A stretch of 64,000 nt of DNA, taken from the NCBI RefSeq assembly GCF_014218805.1, contig NZ_JACJUV010000001.1, forward strand, positions 620,001 to 684,000, in the 5' to 3' direction. Position numbers and translations under genes: made by a program. The notes below the pieces were generated by a model. It was given only the letters and a program-made list of their open reading frames with translations, made no database searches and was not told the origin of the DNA. The first letter of the stretch is position 1. Each line of letters begins with the position of its first letter. Source of the stretch: Teredinibacter franksiae. GTDB taxonomy: Bacteria; Pseudomonadota; Gammaproteobacteria; Pseudomonadales; Cellvibrionaceae. Of this stretch, positions 8,867 through 19,808 are shown piece after piece.

Positions 8867-8893
8867 GGCCACCCATTAGGGTAGCCTTTTTTG
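8867..8893 (-). terminator. Terminator of tRNA-Pro
   Basis: Read on the minus strand, GGCTACCC-TAAT-GGGTGGCC is followed by TTTTTT, seven bases beyond the CCA end of the tRNA. Confidence 0.85.
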
Positions 8894-8899
8894 TTTAAT

Positions 8900-8976
8900 T
8901 GGTCGGAGTGGCCGGATTTGAACCGACGACCACCACACCCCCAGTGTGGTGCGCTACCAAGCTGCGCTACACTCCG
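8900..8976 (-). tRNA. tRNA-Pro (anticodon GGG), CCA encoded
   Basis: A 77-nt cloverleaf: acceptor CGGAGTG pairs with CACTCCG, the D arm is GCGC-AGCTTGGTA-GCGC, and the anticodon arm is CCACA-CTGGGGG-TGTGG. The T loop is TTCAAAT and the 3' CCA is encoded. The anticodon is GGG. It lies downstream of pheT-ihfA-merR, a common gammaproteobacterial arrangement. Confidence 0.95.
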
Positions 8977-9014
8977 ATTCACGTATGTTGCTAGTACTTA
9001 TACGCGAGGCGCAC

Positions 9015-9042
9015 ATAATACGGATTAACGGGTTTTATGCAA
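9015..9042 (-). promoter_or_regulatory. Promoter of tRNA-Pro
   Basis: On the minus strand, TTGCAT (9042-9037) and TATTAT (9020-9015) are separated by 16 bp. A GC-rich discriminator (GTGCGCC) follows, as is usual for stable RNA promoters under stringent control. Confidence 0.65.
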
Positions 9043-9112
9043 GGGTGAATATGGGGGAGTTGGTTGTTTTCTTTGTTGAATCAATTGCTTAGGCAATTTG
9101 AGTTCACTGGCG

Positions 9113-9472
9113 TTAGGCTTTGAGTACCGCCAGTACTTCTTCTAGATCGCGGATCATCTCTTTTACTATTTCCGACATGTCTTTTGGCTTAGGTTCTGGC
9201 TTTACTTCGTGGGTCATTTGCTGACGCGCACCGCCAATGGTAAAACCCTGATCGTAGAGTAATGAGCGAATTTGGCGAATGGTGAGAACGTCTGCGCGCT
9301 GGTAGTAGCGGCGATTGCCACGGCGCTTTACGGGCTTTAGTTGGGGGAATTCCTGTTCCCAATAGCGAAGCACATGCGGCTTTACCGCACACAATTCGCT
9401 TACTTCTCCAATGGTGAAGTAGCGTTTGCCTGGGATAACGGGTAATTCTGCGTTATTACTCGGTTCCAGCAT
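9113..9472 (-). CDS. MerR-family transcriptional regulator
   Basis: A 119-residue protein with an N-terminal MerR winged helix: [25 protein letters not shown], then [19 protein letters not shown] (residues about 19-65). A short C-terminal helix takes the place of a large effector domain, and there are no conserved metal-binding cysteines. It overlaps the end of ihfA by 17 bp, so it is translationally coupled. This small MerR protein is routinely found after ihfA in Gammaproteobacteria. Its targets are not known. Confidence 0.9.
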   Translation of the reverse strand: MLEPSNNAELPVIPGKRYFTIGEVSELCAVKPHVLRYWEQEFPQLKPVKRRGNRRYYQRADVLTIRQIRSLLYDQGFTIGGARQQMTHEVKPEPKPKDMSEIVKEMIRDLEEVLAVLKA

Positions 9473-9779
9473 ACACTTCGACTCGTGCCTTTAGTTTTTG
9501 ACCTGGACGAAATGTTACCACTCTTCTCGCGGTAATAGGAATTTCTTCCCCCGTTTTGGGGTTACGTCCCGGTCTTTGTTTTTTGTCGCGCAAATCGAAA
9601 TTTCCGAAACCCGATAGTTTCACCTGCTCATTTTGCTCAAGGGCGTCACGAATTTCTTCAAAGAAGTACTCTACAAGCTCTTTGGCTTCACGCTTGTTGA
9701 AGCCCAATTCCTCGTAGAGATTCTCGGCCAAATCGGCCTTTGTTAACGATTCCTTGTCAATGTTATCTGAGACTGGCAT
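9456..9779 (-). CDS. ihfA: Integration host factor subunit alpha
   Basis: The alpha subunit of the DNA-bending heterodimer IHF. The core [19 protein letters not shown] and the arm [19 protein letters not shown] with [16 protein letters not shown] match IHF-alpha closely. The beta-arm proline is present in [10 protein letters not shown] chose ATG 9779 because GAGGG lies just upstream; an in-frame GTG at 9788 is possible. Either start overlaps the pheT stop, so the two are coupled. At 107 residues it is slightly longer than the usual 98-100, from an extra N-terminal tail. The partner subunit is at 55.6 kb. Confidence 0.95.
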   Translation of the reverse strand: MPVSDNIDKESLTKADLAENLYEELGFNKREAKELVEYFFEEIRDALEQNEQVKLSGFGNFDLRDKKQRPGRNPKTGEEIPITARRVVTFRPGQKLKARVEVYAGTE

Positions 9780-12156
9780 CAAATTCACCCTCTAGCCGCC
9801 CAATGATCGAAGCGATTGAAGCGTTAATTTCGTCTTCGTTAAGAGTGCGCGAAGGATGCTGAAACGTCAAGCTAAAAGCAAGACTTTTTCTTTTAGGATC
9901 AATACCTTCGCCGCTATATACGTCAAACACCTTTAAGTTCTTTAGGTAATCACCGGCATTCGCTCGTATTTCAGCCAATAAGGCTGCAGCGGTGACGCCC
10001 CTATCTACAAGAATAGCCAAATCTCGGCTAACTTCAGGGCATTTTGACAGAGGGTGGAAGGCCGGCACTCTGGCCGATATCACCTTTTCGAGATCTAGTT
10101 CGAATACAAATACGGTTTTTGTGATGTCTAGCGCTTTTAGCAGCTGTGGATGGATGGCGCCAATAAAGCCTAGGCTTTCGTTACCCACTTTTACTTCGGC
10201 ACACTGCCCTGGGTGCAGCGCGGCGTGTTTAGCGGCGCAGAAGCTGGCCTGCTTACCTGTGAGTGCAATCAGTGACTCTAGGTCGCCTTTTATGTCGTAA
10301 AAGTCTACATCGTCTTTACCTGCGGCCCATCCAGACTCGTCTCGCGCGCCATATATAAGCCCGGCTAATCCGGCGGTTTGGCTTAAGCCTTCTGGGCCTG
10401 GTATGAACCGCAGACCTTTTTCGAACAGGCGTACCCGGCTTTGCTGGCGGTTAATGTTGCGGCGTAGGACTTCTACCAAGCCCGGCAGTAACGATGTGCG
10501 CATTACGCTCATATCGGCACTGATGGGGTTGAGTAGCTCTACGGCGTCGGTATTACCCTCACCCGCAAACAGTGCGTGTATTTTGGGGTCGATGAAGCTA
10601 TAGGTAATAGCCTCTTGATAGCCGCGCGCAATAAGTTGTTTGTCTAGTCGCTCTTCTGGCAATTGTGTTTCGGTCAGGCGTGGCAAATGCGCCGGTACGC
10701 GCATTTCGGTTACAGGCAATTTGTTGTACCCGTATATACGCGCAAGCTCTTCGAGTAGGTCTTCTTCTATGGTGATATCGAACCGGTAGCTGGGCACGGC
10801 AAAGGTCCAACCGGTGTCGTTGCTGCTTTCCAGCTCTAAACCAAGGCGAGACAGAATATCGACAATTTCAGTATCGGGAATGGCAAAGCCAAGGCCAGAT
10901 TCAATGCGCGCACGCTTTAAGGTAACGCTCACGGGCGTGGGCAGTTCTTTCGAGAGTTCTTCGCACACTACTGGGCCGGGCTTACCGCCCACGATGTCTG
11001 TTAGTAGCTGTGTTGCGCGCTCTATTGCGGCTTGGGCACCGTTGTAATCTACGCCTCGCTCAAAGCGGTGCGAAGAGTCGGTATGCAGGCCATAGGAGCG
11101 GGCTTTTCCGGCAATGGCTACCGGGTTAAAGAAGGCGCTTTCTAGGAAGATATCTTGGGTTTTACCGGTTACCGCGCTGGCTTCGCCGCCCATAATACCA
11201 GCCATGGCCACAGGGCCGGTGTGATCGGCAATCACCAGGGTTTCGGCTTTAAGTGAAATTTCCTGCCCGTCTAGTAAGGTAAGCTTCTCGCCGTTTTCGG
11301 CCATGCGTACACGAATGCCGGAGTTTAACTTGGCTAGGTCAAACGCGTGCATGGGCTGACCTAGCTCTAGCAGGATGTAGTTGGTTACATCAACGACGGC
11401 ATCGATAGAGCGAATATCACTGCGGCGCAGCCTTTCTTGCATCCAGCGTGGGCTGGGCTTGGTTACGTCTACGCCTTTGATCACACGGCCTACGTACCGG
11501 GGGCATGCTGCACCGGCTTCCAAGCTTACGGGGAAGCGGTTATCGCTTTGGCTGGCCACGGGTTTTATTTCGGGGCCTGTAACCGTTGCTTTGTTCAGTA
11601 CACCCACTTCACGGGCCAAGCCTTTAATGCTCAGGCAGTCGCTGCGGTTGGGGGTAAGGTCTACTTCAATTTCGCTGTCGTTCAGGTCGAGGTATTCTCG
11701 CAGGTCGGCGCCTACTGTGGCATCGGCGGATAATTCCCACAGGCCGCTGTCGTCGTCGCCACATTGCAGTTCGGTTTCGCCACACAACATGCCAAAGGAC
11801 TCTACTCCGCGTAGCTTGGCTTTTTTAATTTTGAAGGCTTTGCCGTCTTCACCTGGCGGCAAACTTGCACCCACCAGTGCGAATGGCATTTTAAGGCCCA
11901 CCCGTGCATTGGGGGCCCCACACACAACTTGCTTGGTGCCTTCCGGGTGCCCGGCCACCTGACAAACCCGCAGTTTGTCGGCGTCTGGGTGCTGTTCTGC
12001 TTCGAGTATTTCACCCACAACAACTTTACTAAATGCCCCCGCAACCGCTTTTACACCATCCACTTCAAGACCGGCCATAGTGAGGTCGTCTACCAGTTTT
12101 TCTGTGCTCACTTCGGGGTTTACCCAGGTTCTTAACCAGGATTCACTGAATTTCAT
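9763..12156 (-). CDS. pheT: Phenylalanyl-tRNA synthetase beta subunit
   Basis: 797 residues, full length for bacterial PheT. It begins [16 protein letters not shown], followed by the tRNA-binding EMAP-like domain (residues about 40-150, [17 protein letters not shown]). The B3/B4 editing domain comes next (around [12 protein letters not shown]), then B5 and the catalytic-like core ([15 protein letters not shown]). The C-terminal anticodon-binding FDX-ACB domain closes it ([18 protein letters not shown]). It works with PheS as an alpha2beta2 enzyme charging tRNA-Phe. It follows pheS by 89 bp on the same strand. Confidence 0.97.
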   Translation of the reverse strand: MKFSESWLRTWVNPEVSTEKLVDDLTMAGLEVDGVKAVAGAFSKVVVGEILEAEQHPDADKLRVCQVAGHPEGTKQVVCGAPNARVGLKMPFALVGASLPPGEDGKAFKIKKAKLRGVESFGMLCGETELQCGDDDSGLWELSADATVGADLREYLDLNDSEIEVDLTPNRSDCLSIKGLAREVGVLNKATVTGPEIKPVASQSDNRFPVSLEAGAACPRYVGRVIKGVDVTKPSPRWMQERLRRSDIRSIDAVVDVTNYILLELGQPMHAFDLAKLNSGIRVRMAENGEKLTLLDGQEISLKAETLVIADHTGPVAMAGIMGGEASAVTGKTQDIFLESAFFNPVAIAGKARSYGLHTDSSHRFERGVDYNGAQAAIERATQLLTDIVGGKPGPVVCEELSKELPTPVSVTLKRARIESGLGFAIPDTEIVDILSRLGLELESSNDTGWTFAVPSYRFDITIEEDLLEELARIYGYNKLPVTEMRVPAHLPRLTETQLPEERLDKQLIARGYQEAITYSFIDPKIHALFAGEGNTDAVELLNPISADMSVMRTSLLPGLVEVLRRNINRQQSRVRLFEKGLRFIPGPEGLSQTAGLAGLIYGARDESGWAAGKDDVDFYDIKGDLESLIALTGKQASFCAAKHAALHPGQCAEVKVGNESLGFIGAIHPQLLKALDITKTVFVFELDLEKVISARVPAFHPLSKCPEVSRDLAILVDRGVTAAALLAEIRANAGDYLKNLKVFDVYSGEGIDPKRKSLAFSLTFQHPSRTLNEDEINASIASIIGRLEGEFDASLR

Positions 12157-12245
12157 TTTCTCTAGGCTCGGTTCGGGCGGGCTGTTTGCTCGCTTTGTTG
12201 TTTGATTAGAGCAGCTTTGCTGCTGGGGCGCCTTTCTTAAACCAT

Positions 12246-13575
<1,330 letters not shown>

Positions 13576-13935
13576 TCAAGCAGCCAGCGCTTCTTTTGCT
13601 TTGGACACAATAGCGGCAAATGCCGGCTTGTCGTGAATAGCCAGATCGGCCAGAACACGACGGTCCAATTCAATGTTTGCTTTTTTCAGGCCAGCAATCA
13701 GACGGCTATAGCTCATACCTTCGGCACGAGACTGAGCGTTGATACGCGTGATCCACAATGCGCGGAAATTACGTTTCTTATTGCGACGGTCGCGATAAGC
13801 GTATTGACCGGCTTTGATTACGGCTTGCTTTGCTACGCGGAATACGCGTGAACGCGCACCGTAGTAACCTTTTGCTGCTTTTAAAACTTTCTTGTGGCTG
13901 CGGCGTGCCACTACTCCACGTTTTACACGGGCCAT
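13576..13935 (-). CDS. rplT: 50S ribosomal protein L20
   Basis: 119 residues, typical L20 length. It begins [18 protein letters not shown] and contains [17 protein letters not shown] and [16 protein letters not shown]20 binds 23S rRNA early in assembly and represses its own operon in enterobacteria. It lies 33 bp after rpmI in the infC-rpmI-rplT group. Confidence 0.98.
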   Translation of the reverse strand: MARVKRGVVARRSHKKVLKAAKGYYGARSRVFRVAKQAVIKAGQYAYRDRRNKKRNFRALWITRINAQSRAEGMSYSRLIAGLKKANIELDRRVLADLAIHDKPAFAAIVSKAKEALAA

Positions 13936-13968
13936 GCTAATTCCTCATTCAAAAATAGTGGGGGCCAA

Positions 13969-14163
13969 TTACTTGGCACGCAACATACGATCTACCGAAG
14001 TGGTATCTGCAGGTTTAACCATGCTGGTACCGCGAAGCTGACGCTTACGCTTGGTAGTCATTTTGGTGAGGATGTGGCTCTTGTAAGCACTTTTGCGTTT
14101 GTAGCCGCCAGCAGTTTTCTTAAACCGCTTAGCTGCACCGCTGTGTACTTTAGCTTTTGGCAT
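13969..14163 (-). CDS. rpmI: 50S ribosomal protein L35
   Basis: 64 residues, very basic, beginning [20 protein letters not shown], with the conserved [15 protein letters not shown] end. It is the middle member of infC-rpmI-rplT. Confidence 0.98.
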   Translation of the reverse strand: MPKAKVHSGAAKRFKKTAGGYKRKSAYKSHILTKMTTKRKRQLRGTSMVKPADTTSVDRMLRAK

Positions 14164-14457
14164 TGTTACTTCTCCAATATAAGGGCTTACACCCCTTGGG
14201 CTTTACTTTGGAACCAACTAGGCAGCTAAAAGCCTGAAGGCTCTGAATGCACGGGTTCATAGAACTCGTGCTTTATCAGCAAACTCGCTACTGCGAGTTT
14301 GGTAGATTCTTTGGCGCCGGAGCGCTTCGCTTCTGGAGCGGGCTGCGCCCTTCTGGAAACTGATGCGCTTCGCTTCTGGAAAATTCTTTCCAGAGATTGC
14401 GTAGCAATCGTTCCAGCAGGCCGCTTGCGGCCGCTCCGCAGCTAGAAAGGGAAAGTT
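14164..14457 (-). repeat. infC-rpmI intergenic region with TTCG mini-hairpin cluster
   Basis: About 290 bp. From 14310 to 14450 it is made of short G/C-rich units such as GCGCTTCGCTTCTGGA and GGGCTGCGCCCTTCTGG, each a small hairpin with a TTCG- or TGCG-type loop joined by TTCTGG. In other bacteria this interval carries the L20 autoregulatory site; no such structure could be confirmed by eye here. Confidence 0.55.
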
Positions 14458-15000
14458 TTACTTTCTCTTTCTGGGTGCTAATACCATTATCAACTGCCGC
14501 CCTTCCATTTTCGGGTATTGCTCTACAGTTGCAATTTCTTCCAGGTCGACTTCGATGCGTTTCATCATCTCCATGCCGAGTTCCTGGTGAGCCATTTCCC
14601 GGCCGCGGTAGCGGAGGGAGACTTTGGCCTTATCGCCATTCTCTATGAAGCGCGATACGTTGCGCAGCTTTACATTGTAATCGCCCTCTTCTGTGCCAGG
14701 GCGAAATTTCATTTCTTTTACTTGCTGCTGCTTCTGCTTTTTCTTGGCGGCGGCTTTTTGCTTTTTAATCTCAAAGAGATGCTTGCCGTAATCCATGATT
14801 TTGCAAACTACCGGCTCGGCATCTGCGGCAATCTCAACTAAGTCCAGTGTGACTGCCTGCGCTGCTTCCAGCGCTTCACTGATTGATACTATACCTACCT
14901 GTTCCCCGTCTGCACCTATAAGGCGTACTTCCTTCGCTTCGATCTGATCGTTTATCGTTGCTTTCTTGGAACGCCCTTTGGCATTATCACGATTATTAAT
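14458..15000 (-). CDS. infC: Translation initiation factor IF-3, AUU start
   Basis: 180 residues when started at an ATT codon at 15000, preceded by AGGAGAG. The protein then begins [20 protein letters not shown], and the N-domain continues with [15 protein letters not shown]. The only ATG (14796) falls inside the conserved block [15 protein letters not shown] and would remove the N-terminal domain. An AUU start is the known autoregulatory device of infC in E. coli: IF-3 discriminates against it, so excess IF-3 lowers its own synthesis. The C-domain ends [19 protein letters not shown]. thrS ends 69 bp upstream. Confidence 0.95.
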   Translation of the reverse strand: MNNRDNAKGRSKKATINDQIEAKEVRLIGADGEQVGIVSISEALEAAQAVTLDLVEIAADAEPVVCKIMDYGKHLFEIKKQKAAAKKKQKQQQVKEMKFRPGTEEGDYNVKLRNVSRFIENGDKAKVSLRYRGREMAHQELGMEMMKRIEVDLEEIATVEQYPKMEGRQLIMVLAPRKRK

Positions 15001-15068
15001 GGCCTATCTCTCCTCTGTACGTTAAAAATAATTCAGTCTCCCCAATAACGACCTGCTCAGGCTAATAG

Positions 15069-16982
15069 TTAAAGCCTGCCGCGCTTGGCGACTGCGTCTG
15101 CCAAGAGTGTAGCAAAATCATCTAGGGGGTATGCTCCCAAGTCCTTACCTTCGCGTGTTCTTACCGCGACGGTGCCGTTTTCCATTTCTTGATCTCCAAC
15201 GACCAAGAGGTAGGGAACCTTCTGAATGGTGTGCTCGCGAATTTTAAAGCCGATTTTTTCATTTCTCAAGTCAGAAACTACCCTGAAACCATTGTTTTGC
15301 AAGGATTTCTCGACTTTTTTAGCATATTCGGCCTGATTGTCGGTAATATTGAGAATTACAGCCTGTTCCGGCGCCAACCACGCGGGAAAAGCACCTTCGT
15401 AATTTTCAATCAAAATGCCGATAAAACGCTCAAATGAGCCCAATATGGCTCGGTGTAACATAACCGGCACTTTGCGCGAACCATCTTCCGCCACATACTG
15501 GGCATCTAATCGTCCGGGCATAGAAAAATCTACCTGAATAGTACCGCATTGCCATACCCGGCCAATGCAATCTTTAAGGGAGAATTCTATTTTTGGACCA
15601 TAGAAGGCGCCCTCTCCTGGCAGAAGTTCGTAATCCAGGCCTTTGTTGTCTAGCGCGTCTTCCAAGGCTTTTTCAGCTTTGTCCCATACTTCGTCACTAC
15701 CTACGCGCTGCTCCGGGCGGGTAGAAAGGCGAATAATCACCTCGTTAAAGCCGAAGTCTTTATATACCTCGTAGAGAAGGTCGGTAAATACCGACACTTC
15801 CTCTTGAACGGCCTCTTCTTCACAGAAGATATGCGCATCGTCTTGGACAAAACTGCGTACCCGCATAATACCCTGTAATGTGCCCGAGGCTTCATTGCGG
15901 TGACAGGAACCAAATTCCGCCAGCCTTAAGGGCAGGTCGCGGTAACTTTTTAAACCTTGGTTGAATACCTGAATATGGCAGGGGCAGTTCATAGGCTTTA
16001 CCGCATAGTCACGCGATTCGGACTCTACGGTAAACATACTTTCGCGGAATTTTTCCCAATGGCCAGACTTCTCCCACAGTGTGCGGTCCACTACCTGAGG
16101 CGTTTTAATTTCCTGATAGCCATTATCGCGCTGTACCTTGCGCATGTATTGTTCTATTTCGGTGTATACCGTCCACCCTTTGGGGTGCCAAAACACCATG
16201 CCCGGTGCTTCTTCCTGCATATGGAACAGGTTATATTTTTTACCTAGCTTGCGGTGGTCACGCTTTTCCGCTTCTTCCAGCCGGTATAAATAGGCTTTAA
16301 GTTCTTTTTTGTTGGTCCAGGCGGTGCCGTATACACGCTGGAGCATTTCATTGTTAGAGTCGCCACGCCAGTAGGCGCCAGCCACTTTCATTAATTTAAA
16401 GTACTTCAGTTTGCCTGTGGACGGCACATGGGGGCCACGGCATAAATCTTCAAACTCGCCCTGCTTGTACAGCGACAAATCTTCGTTTGCTGGAATGCTT
16501 TCAATAATTTCGGCTTTATACGCCTCGCCCATACCGCGAAAATGCTTAACCGCTTCATCGCGGGGCAACACCCTGCGTGAAATGGGGGAATCGGCTTTGG
16601 CCATTTCCGACATTTTGCTTTCAATCGCCTGTAAATCTTCCGGCGTAAACGCGCGCGAATAAGCGAAGTCGTAGTAGAAGCCGTTTTCAATAACCGGCCC
16701 AATGGTAACCTGCGCTTCGGGAAACAGCGCCTTTACGGCCTGCGCCAACAGGTGCGCGGTGGAATGACGGATAATGCCCAGCCCTTCGGGTGATTTTTCG
16801 GTAATAATCGACAACGCGGCATCGGTATCTATTGCGTAAGACGCATCGACTTCGGTTCCATCCACTATTCCACCCAGGGTAGCCTTGGCCAGCCCAGGCC
16901 CTATATCGGTCGCTACGTCGAGCACAGACACGGGATTAGCGAATTCGCGTTGAGATCCATCGGGAAGGGTAATAACAGGCAT
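15069..16982 (-). CDS. thrS: Threonyl-tRNA synthetase
   Basis: 637 residues from ATG 16982, which has GAGGAA just upstream; an in-frame start ten codons earlier is less likely. The domains are TGS ([20 protein letters not shown]), an editing domain with [11 protein letters not shown] and the zinc-binding type GPHVPSTGK, and a class II core. The core shows NCPCHIQVF, the motif 2 [15 protein letters not shown] and the motif 3 [19 protein letters not shown]-terminal anticodon-binding domain follows ([15 protein letters not shown]). It charges tRNA-Thr and removes mischarged Ser. It heads the thrS-infC-rpmI-rplT group. Confidence 0.97.
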   Translation of the reverse strand: MPVITLPDGSQREFANPVSVLDVATDIGPGLAKATLGGIVDGTEVDASYAIDTDAALSIITEKSPEGLGIIRHSTAHLLAQAVKALFPEAQVTIGPVIENGFYYDFAYSRAFTPEDLQAIESKMSEMAKADSPISRRVLPRDEAVKHFRGMGEAYKAEIIESIPANEDLSLYKQGEFEDLCRGPHVPSTGKLKYFKLMKVAGAYWRGDSNNEMLQRVYGTAWTNKKELKAYLYRLEEAEKRDHRKLGKKYNLFHMQEEAPGMVFWHPKGWTVYTEIEQYMRKVQRDNGYQEIKTPQVVDRTLWEKSGHWEKFRESMFTVESESRDYAVKPMNCPCHIQVFNQGLKSYRDLPLRLAEFGSCHRNEASGTLQGIMRVRSFVQDDAHIFCEEEAVQEEVSVFTDLLYEVYKDFGFNEVIIRLSTRPEQRVGSDEVWDKAEKALEDALDNKGLDYELLPGEGAFYGPKIEFSLKDCIGRVWQCGTIQVDFSMPGRLDAQYVAEDGSRKVPVMLHRAILGSFERFIGILIENYEGAFPAWLAPEQAVILNITDNQAEYAKKVEKSLQNNGFRVVSDLRNEKIGFKIREHTIQKVPYLLVVGDQEMENGTVAVRTREGKDLGAYPLDDFATLLADAVAKRGRL

Positions 16983-17128
16983 TTTAGTTTCCTCAGTGGT
17001 GACCTCTACCAAAGGCCACTTGAATATTTACGGCAGACGCTGCCGGTAGATTAAGGCGGCGAATTATATAGAGATTGTGAGGGCCTGTTAACACTCATTT
17101 GCTTGCTACTAGTAGCAGAAGCACTTTT

Positions 17129-18142
17129 TTAGGCCAATAAGCCCCCTTCGCGCAGGTACGTATGCACTGTATTGCGTAAACCCTGCGGCAAAGTGGTTGC
17201 TGGCTGCCAACCTAACTGGCGAGTAGAACGGCTATCTGTTGCGTAAATTTGATCGTGGCCCGGTCTGTCGGGCACATTTTGTACAAGCTCGGCGTAGCGG
17301 TAATCACGCGGCACAAACTCGTCTAGCAGTGCGCAAATATTATGCACCAAGGCTTTATTGGTTACTCGGCTACCCGTGCTCACCACGTAGGTATGGCCCA
17401 CCTCGCCGCCCGTAATAATAGTCATTATCGCGGCAATGTGGTCTTCCACATACAGCCAGTCGCGCTCCTGCAGGCCATTGCCGTATAAACCAATGGTTTC
17501 TCCTACGATGGCCCTTTTAATTACCATAGGCATGAGCTTTTCTGCATGCAGCCCTGGTCCATAATTATTGGAAGCTGTGGAAAGTAGCACGGGCAAACCA
17601 TAGGTGCGGTGCCAAGCCCGCACTAAATGGTCGGCGGCGGCTTTGGAAGCAGAATACGGGGAACTGGGGCGATACGCCGACAACTCGTTCGCCACTTCGC
17701 CGGTATCGGCATAATCACCAAACACCTCATCCGTGGACACTTGATGAAAACGAAATGCTCGCTGGGCCGTCGGGCTTAACCCCTGCCAATACAACCGGCA
17801 GGCGTCCAAAAGCACATGGGTGCCCATAACATTGGATGCAATGGCGGCACGGCTTTGCGCAATACTGTTGTCTACATGGGTTTCTGCCGCCAGGTTTATA
17901 ACCACCTGCGGCTGAAACGCTTCGAGCACACCAGCCACTAACTTGGCATCGGCGGTACTAGCGTGTACAAACCGGTAGCGTGGGTTGGCCGAAATAGAGC
18001 TTAAACGCGACAAATCGGCGGCGTAGGTTAAGCTATCAAGGTTACACACATGGCAATTGGTATTATTCAGCAGGTAGCGCACACAATAACGGCCAATAAA
18101 ACCCGCACCGCCCGTCACCAAAACCCGCATCGAGGCCAACAT
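17129..18142 (-). CDS. dTDP-glucose 4,6-dehydratase-like enzyme (extended SDR)
   Basis: 337 residues of the RmlB type. The nucleotide-binding glycine motif GGAGFIG is followed by NLDSLTYAADLSRL, typical of dTDP-glucose dehydratases. STDEVFGDY and YSASKAAADH hold the catalytic Thr/Asp/Glu and Tyr-x3-Lys. SNNYGP, and YGNGLQERDWLYVEDH for substrate binding, follow. It would give dTDP-4-keto-6-deoxyglucose, a precursor of rhamnose or other deoxysugars. rmlA, rmlC and rmlD are absent from this window, so the nucleotide carrier and end product are uncertain. The start could instead be the ATG at 18130. It is divergent from the Wzi-like gene. Confidence 0.88.
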   Translation of the reverse strand: MLASMRVLVTGGAGFIGRYCVRYLLNNTNCHVCNLDSLTYAADLSRLSSISANPRYRFVHASTADAKLVAGVLEAFQPQVVINLAAETHVDNSIAQSRAAIASNVMGTHVLLDACRLYWQGLSPTAQRAFRFHQVSTDEVFGDYADTGEVANELSAYRPSSPYSASKAAADHLVRAWHRTYGLPVLLSTASNNYGPGLHAEKLMPMVIKRAIVGETIGLYGNGLQERDWLYVEDHIAAIMTIITGGEVGHTYVVSTGSRVTNKALVHNICALLDEFVPRDYRYAELVQNVPDRPGHDQIYATDSRSTRQLGWQPATTLPQGLRNTVHTYLREGGLLA

Positions 18143-18282
18143 TTTACAAATACACCCACGTTAAAAACCCAAATTGTAACCGAATTCTCGAAGCGCCATT
18201 GACTGCCGGCAAAAACCCCTTAACATGCTGCTTCTTTGGCGCAGCTCACGGCTGCGCACTTCTCGTATGTTTCTGGGGATTC

Positions 18283-19746
18283 ATGTTTAAGGTTAAATCA
18301 AAAAACTTCAGTTTATTACAGCTGGGGACGGCCGTGGCATTGCTTACGGCGAGCTGCTGCGTTTTGGCAGAGCCCTGGGTGCCCGCTGGCGATGAACGCA
18401 CGCGCCACCACCTGCAAGTACTCGCCGATTCAGGTGAGCTTACACTCCCCCTCACCGCTTGGCCGGTTATGTGGAGCGGCATTAAAAGCGAGCTAGACGC
18501 CATTAAAGTTGGAGAGCTTAGCAAACAGCAACTGTGGTCGTACCGTTATCTACGTCACGCGCTAGAGCAGGCCATGCGTACCAACACCACCCAGATTCAA
18601 CTACGCGCCAGCACTACACCCGCAAGCGCTCTCACTGGGTTTGACAACACTTTCCGTGAAGGCTCACAATCGCGAATAAGTACCGACTATAGTAATAATT
18701 CTTTTGCCCTAAAAATTCAGCACGAACATGTATTCGACACAATAGTTGAAAATTCTGGTCGCTATCGCTATGACGGTTCTTATATTGCTGGCACTCTGAA
18801 TAACTGGGTAATAGGTGCCGGGGCAATCGACCGCTGGTGGGGCCCAGGGTGGCAAAGCAGTCTCATACTGTCCAACAACGCACGGCCCACGCCGGGTATT
18901 TTCCTAAAACGCAAAGATACCTCAGCACACACACAATCTCAGTTCTGGCAAATAGGCTGGGACTTAAGTATTTTTTTAGGCGCAATGACTGAAACCCGGG
19001 CGGTTGAAAACGCGCGATTAAGTGGCGCACGCTTAAGTATTAAACCTTTTAGCTTCCTCGAGCTGGGTGTAAGTAGCACTCAGATGTCTGGCAAGGCTAT
19101 TGCCCCCGCTGCCGAAGAAGCAGACGATAACGCTACTCCGCCGCCCGCTGACGCTGTATCCGACAACAACCTTCAAGCCTTCGACTGGCGCCTAGGTAAA
19201 GGCATTGCCGGTATACAGGCGGGTATTTATCAGCAACAGCTCAAGCGTACCGGTGACGCCCTGCAGACCAACAGTCAAGAAACGGCCAATCTAACCGGTG
19301 TAGAATTTAGCTTTACTCAATGGGGGTTAAGTAACCGGCTAGTACTCGAACAAGAAAATACCCGAAACGGCGAACTTTCCATTTTTGACCACCCAACTCA
19401 GCTCCACGGCTACAGACGTTACGGACGTAATATGGGCCCCGCAATGGATACCGCCTCCGAAGCCAGCTCATTTTCCGGAAGCCACTATTTAGATATAGGC
19501 CACCAATTCAGTTGGCGGCTAGGCAAGGCAAAACTAAACAATGATAATATTGCGCTAGAAAAACCGGCGGGGCACCCATACGGCAATTCAACTGTAACGT
19601 TGGATTTTGCAACGATTAAATACAACTTGCCCATCACCGATTCCACACAATTAGAATTTGGCTTGCACTACTTCAGCACCCCCCTGACTTTTGCTGACCA
19701 TCAGCTTGACAGCGGCGGCTATATTCACATTAACATTAGTCTCTAA
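18283..19746 (+). CDS. Wzi-family capsule assembly outer-membrane protein
   Basis: About 487 residues from ATG 18283 (GGGG just upstream). A longer in-frame ORF starts at 18199 but would place the signal peptide internally. The signal peptide is LLQLGTAVALLTASCCVLAEPW. The rest alternates short strands, as in a beta barrel. The family block is seen in GAGAIDRWWGPGWQSSLILSNNA. Wzi-type proteins anchor or organise capsular polysaccharide at the cell surface. It lies directly upstream of the SLBB export protein, 62 bp apart on the same strand, as a likely operon. Confidence 0.85.
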   Translation: MFKVKSKNFSLLQLGTAVALLTASCCVLAEPWVPAGDERTRHHLQVLADSGELTLPLTAWPVMWSGIKSELDAIKVGELSKQQLWSYRYLRHALEQAMRTNTTQIQLRASTTPASALTGFDNTFREGSQSRISTDYSNNSFALKIQHEHVFDTIVENSGRYRYDGSYIAGTLNNWVIGAGAIDRWWGPGWQSSLILSNNARPTPGIFLKRKDTSAHTQSQFWQIGWDLSIFLGAMTETRAVENARLSGARLSIKPFSFLELGVSSTQMSGKAIAPAAEEADDNATPPPADAVSDNNLQAFDWRLGKGIAGIQAGIYQQQLKRTGDALQTNSQETANLTGVEFSFTQWGLSNRLVLEQENTRNGELSIFDHPTQLHGYRRYGRNMGPAMDTASEASSFSGSHYLDIGHQFSWRLGKAKLNNDNIALEKPAGHPYGNSTVTLDFATIKYNLPITDSTQLEFGLHYFSTPLTFADHQLDSGGYIHINISL

Positions 19747-19808
19747 ATTCATTTTTCAGCACAATTAACAGATAAAAACGCTCTTTATCAGGAACCGAAA
19801 GCGCACTT

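Noticed and set aside
11381..11962. 193-residue plus-strand ORF
   Set aside because: It lies wholly inside pheT on the other strand and has no recognisable features.
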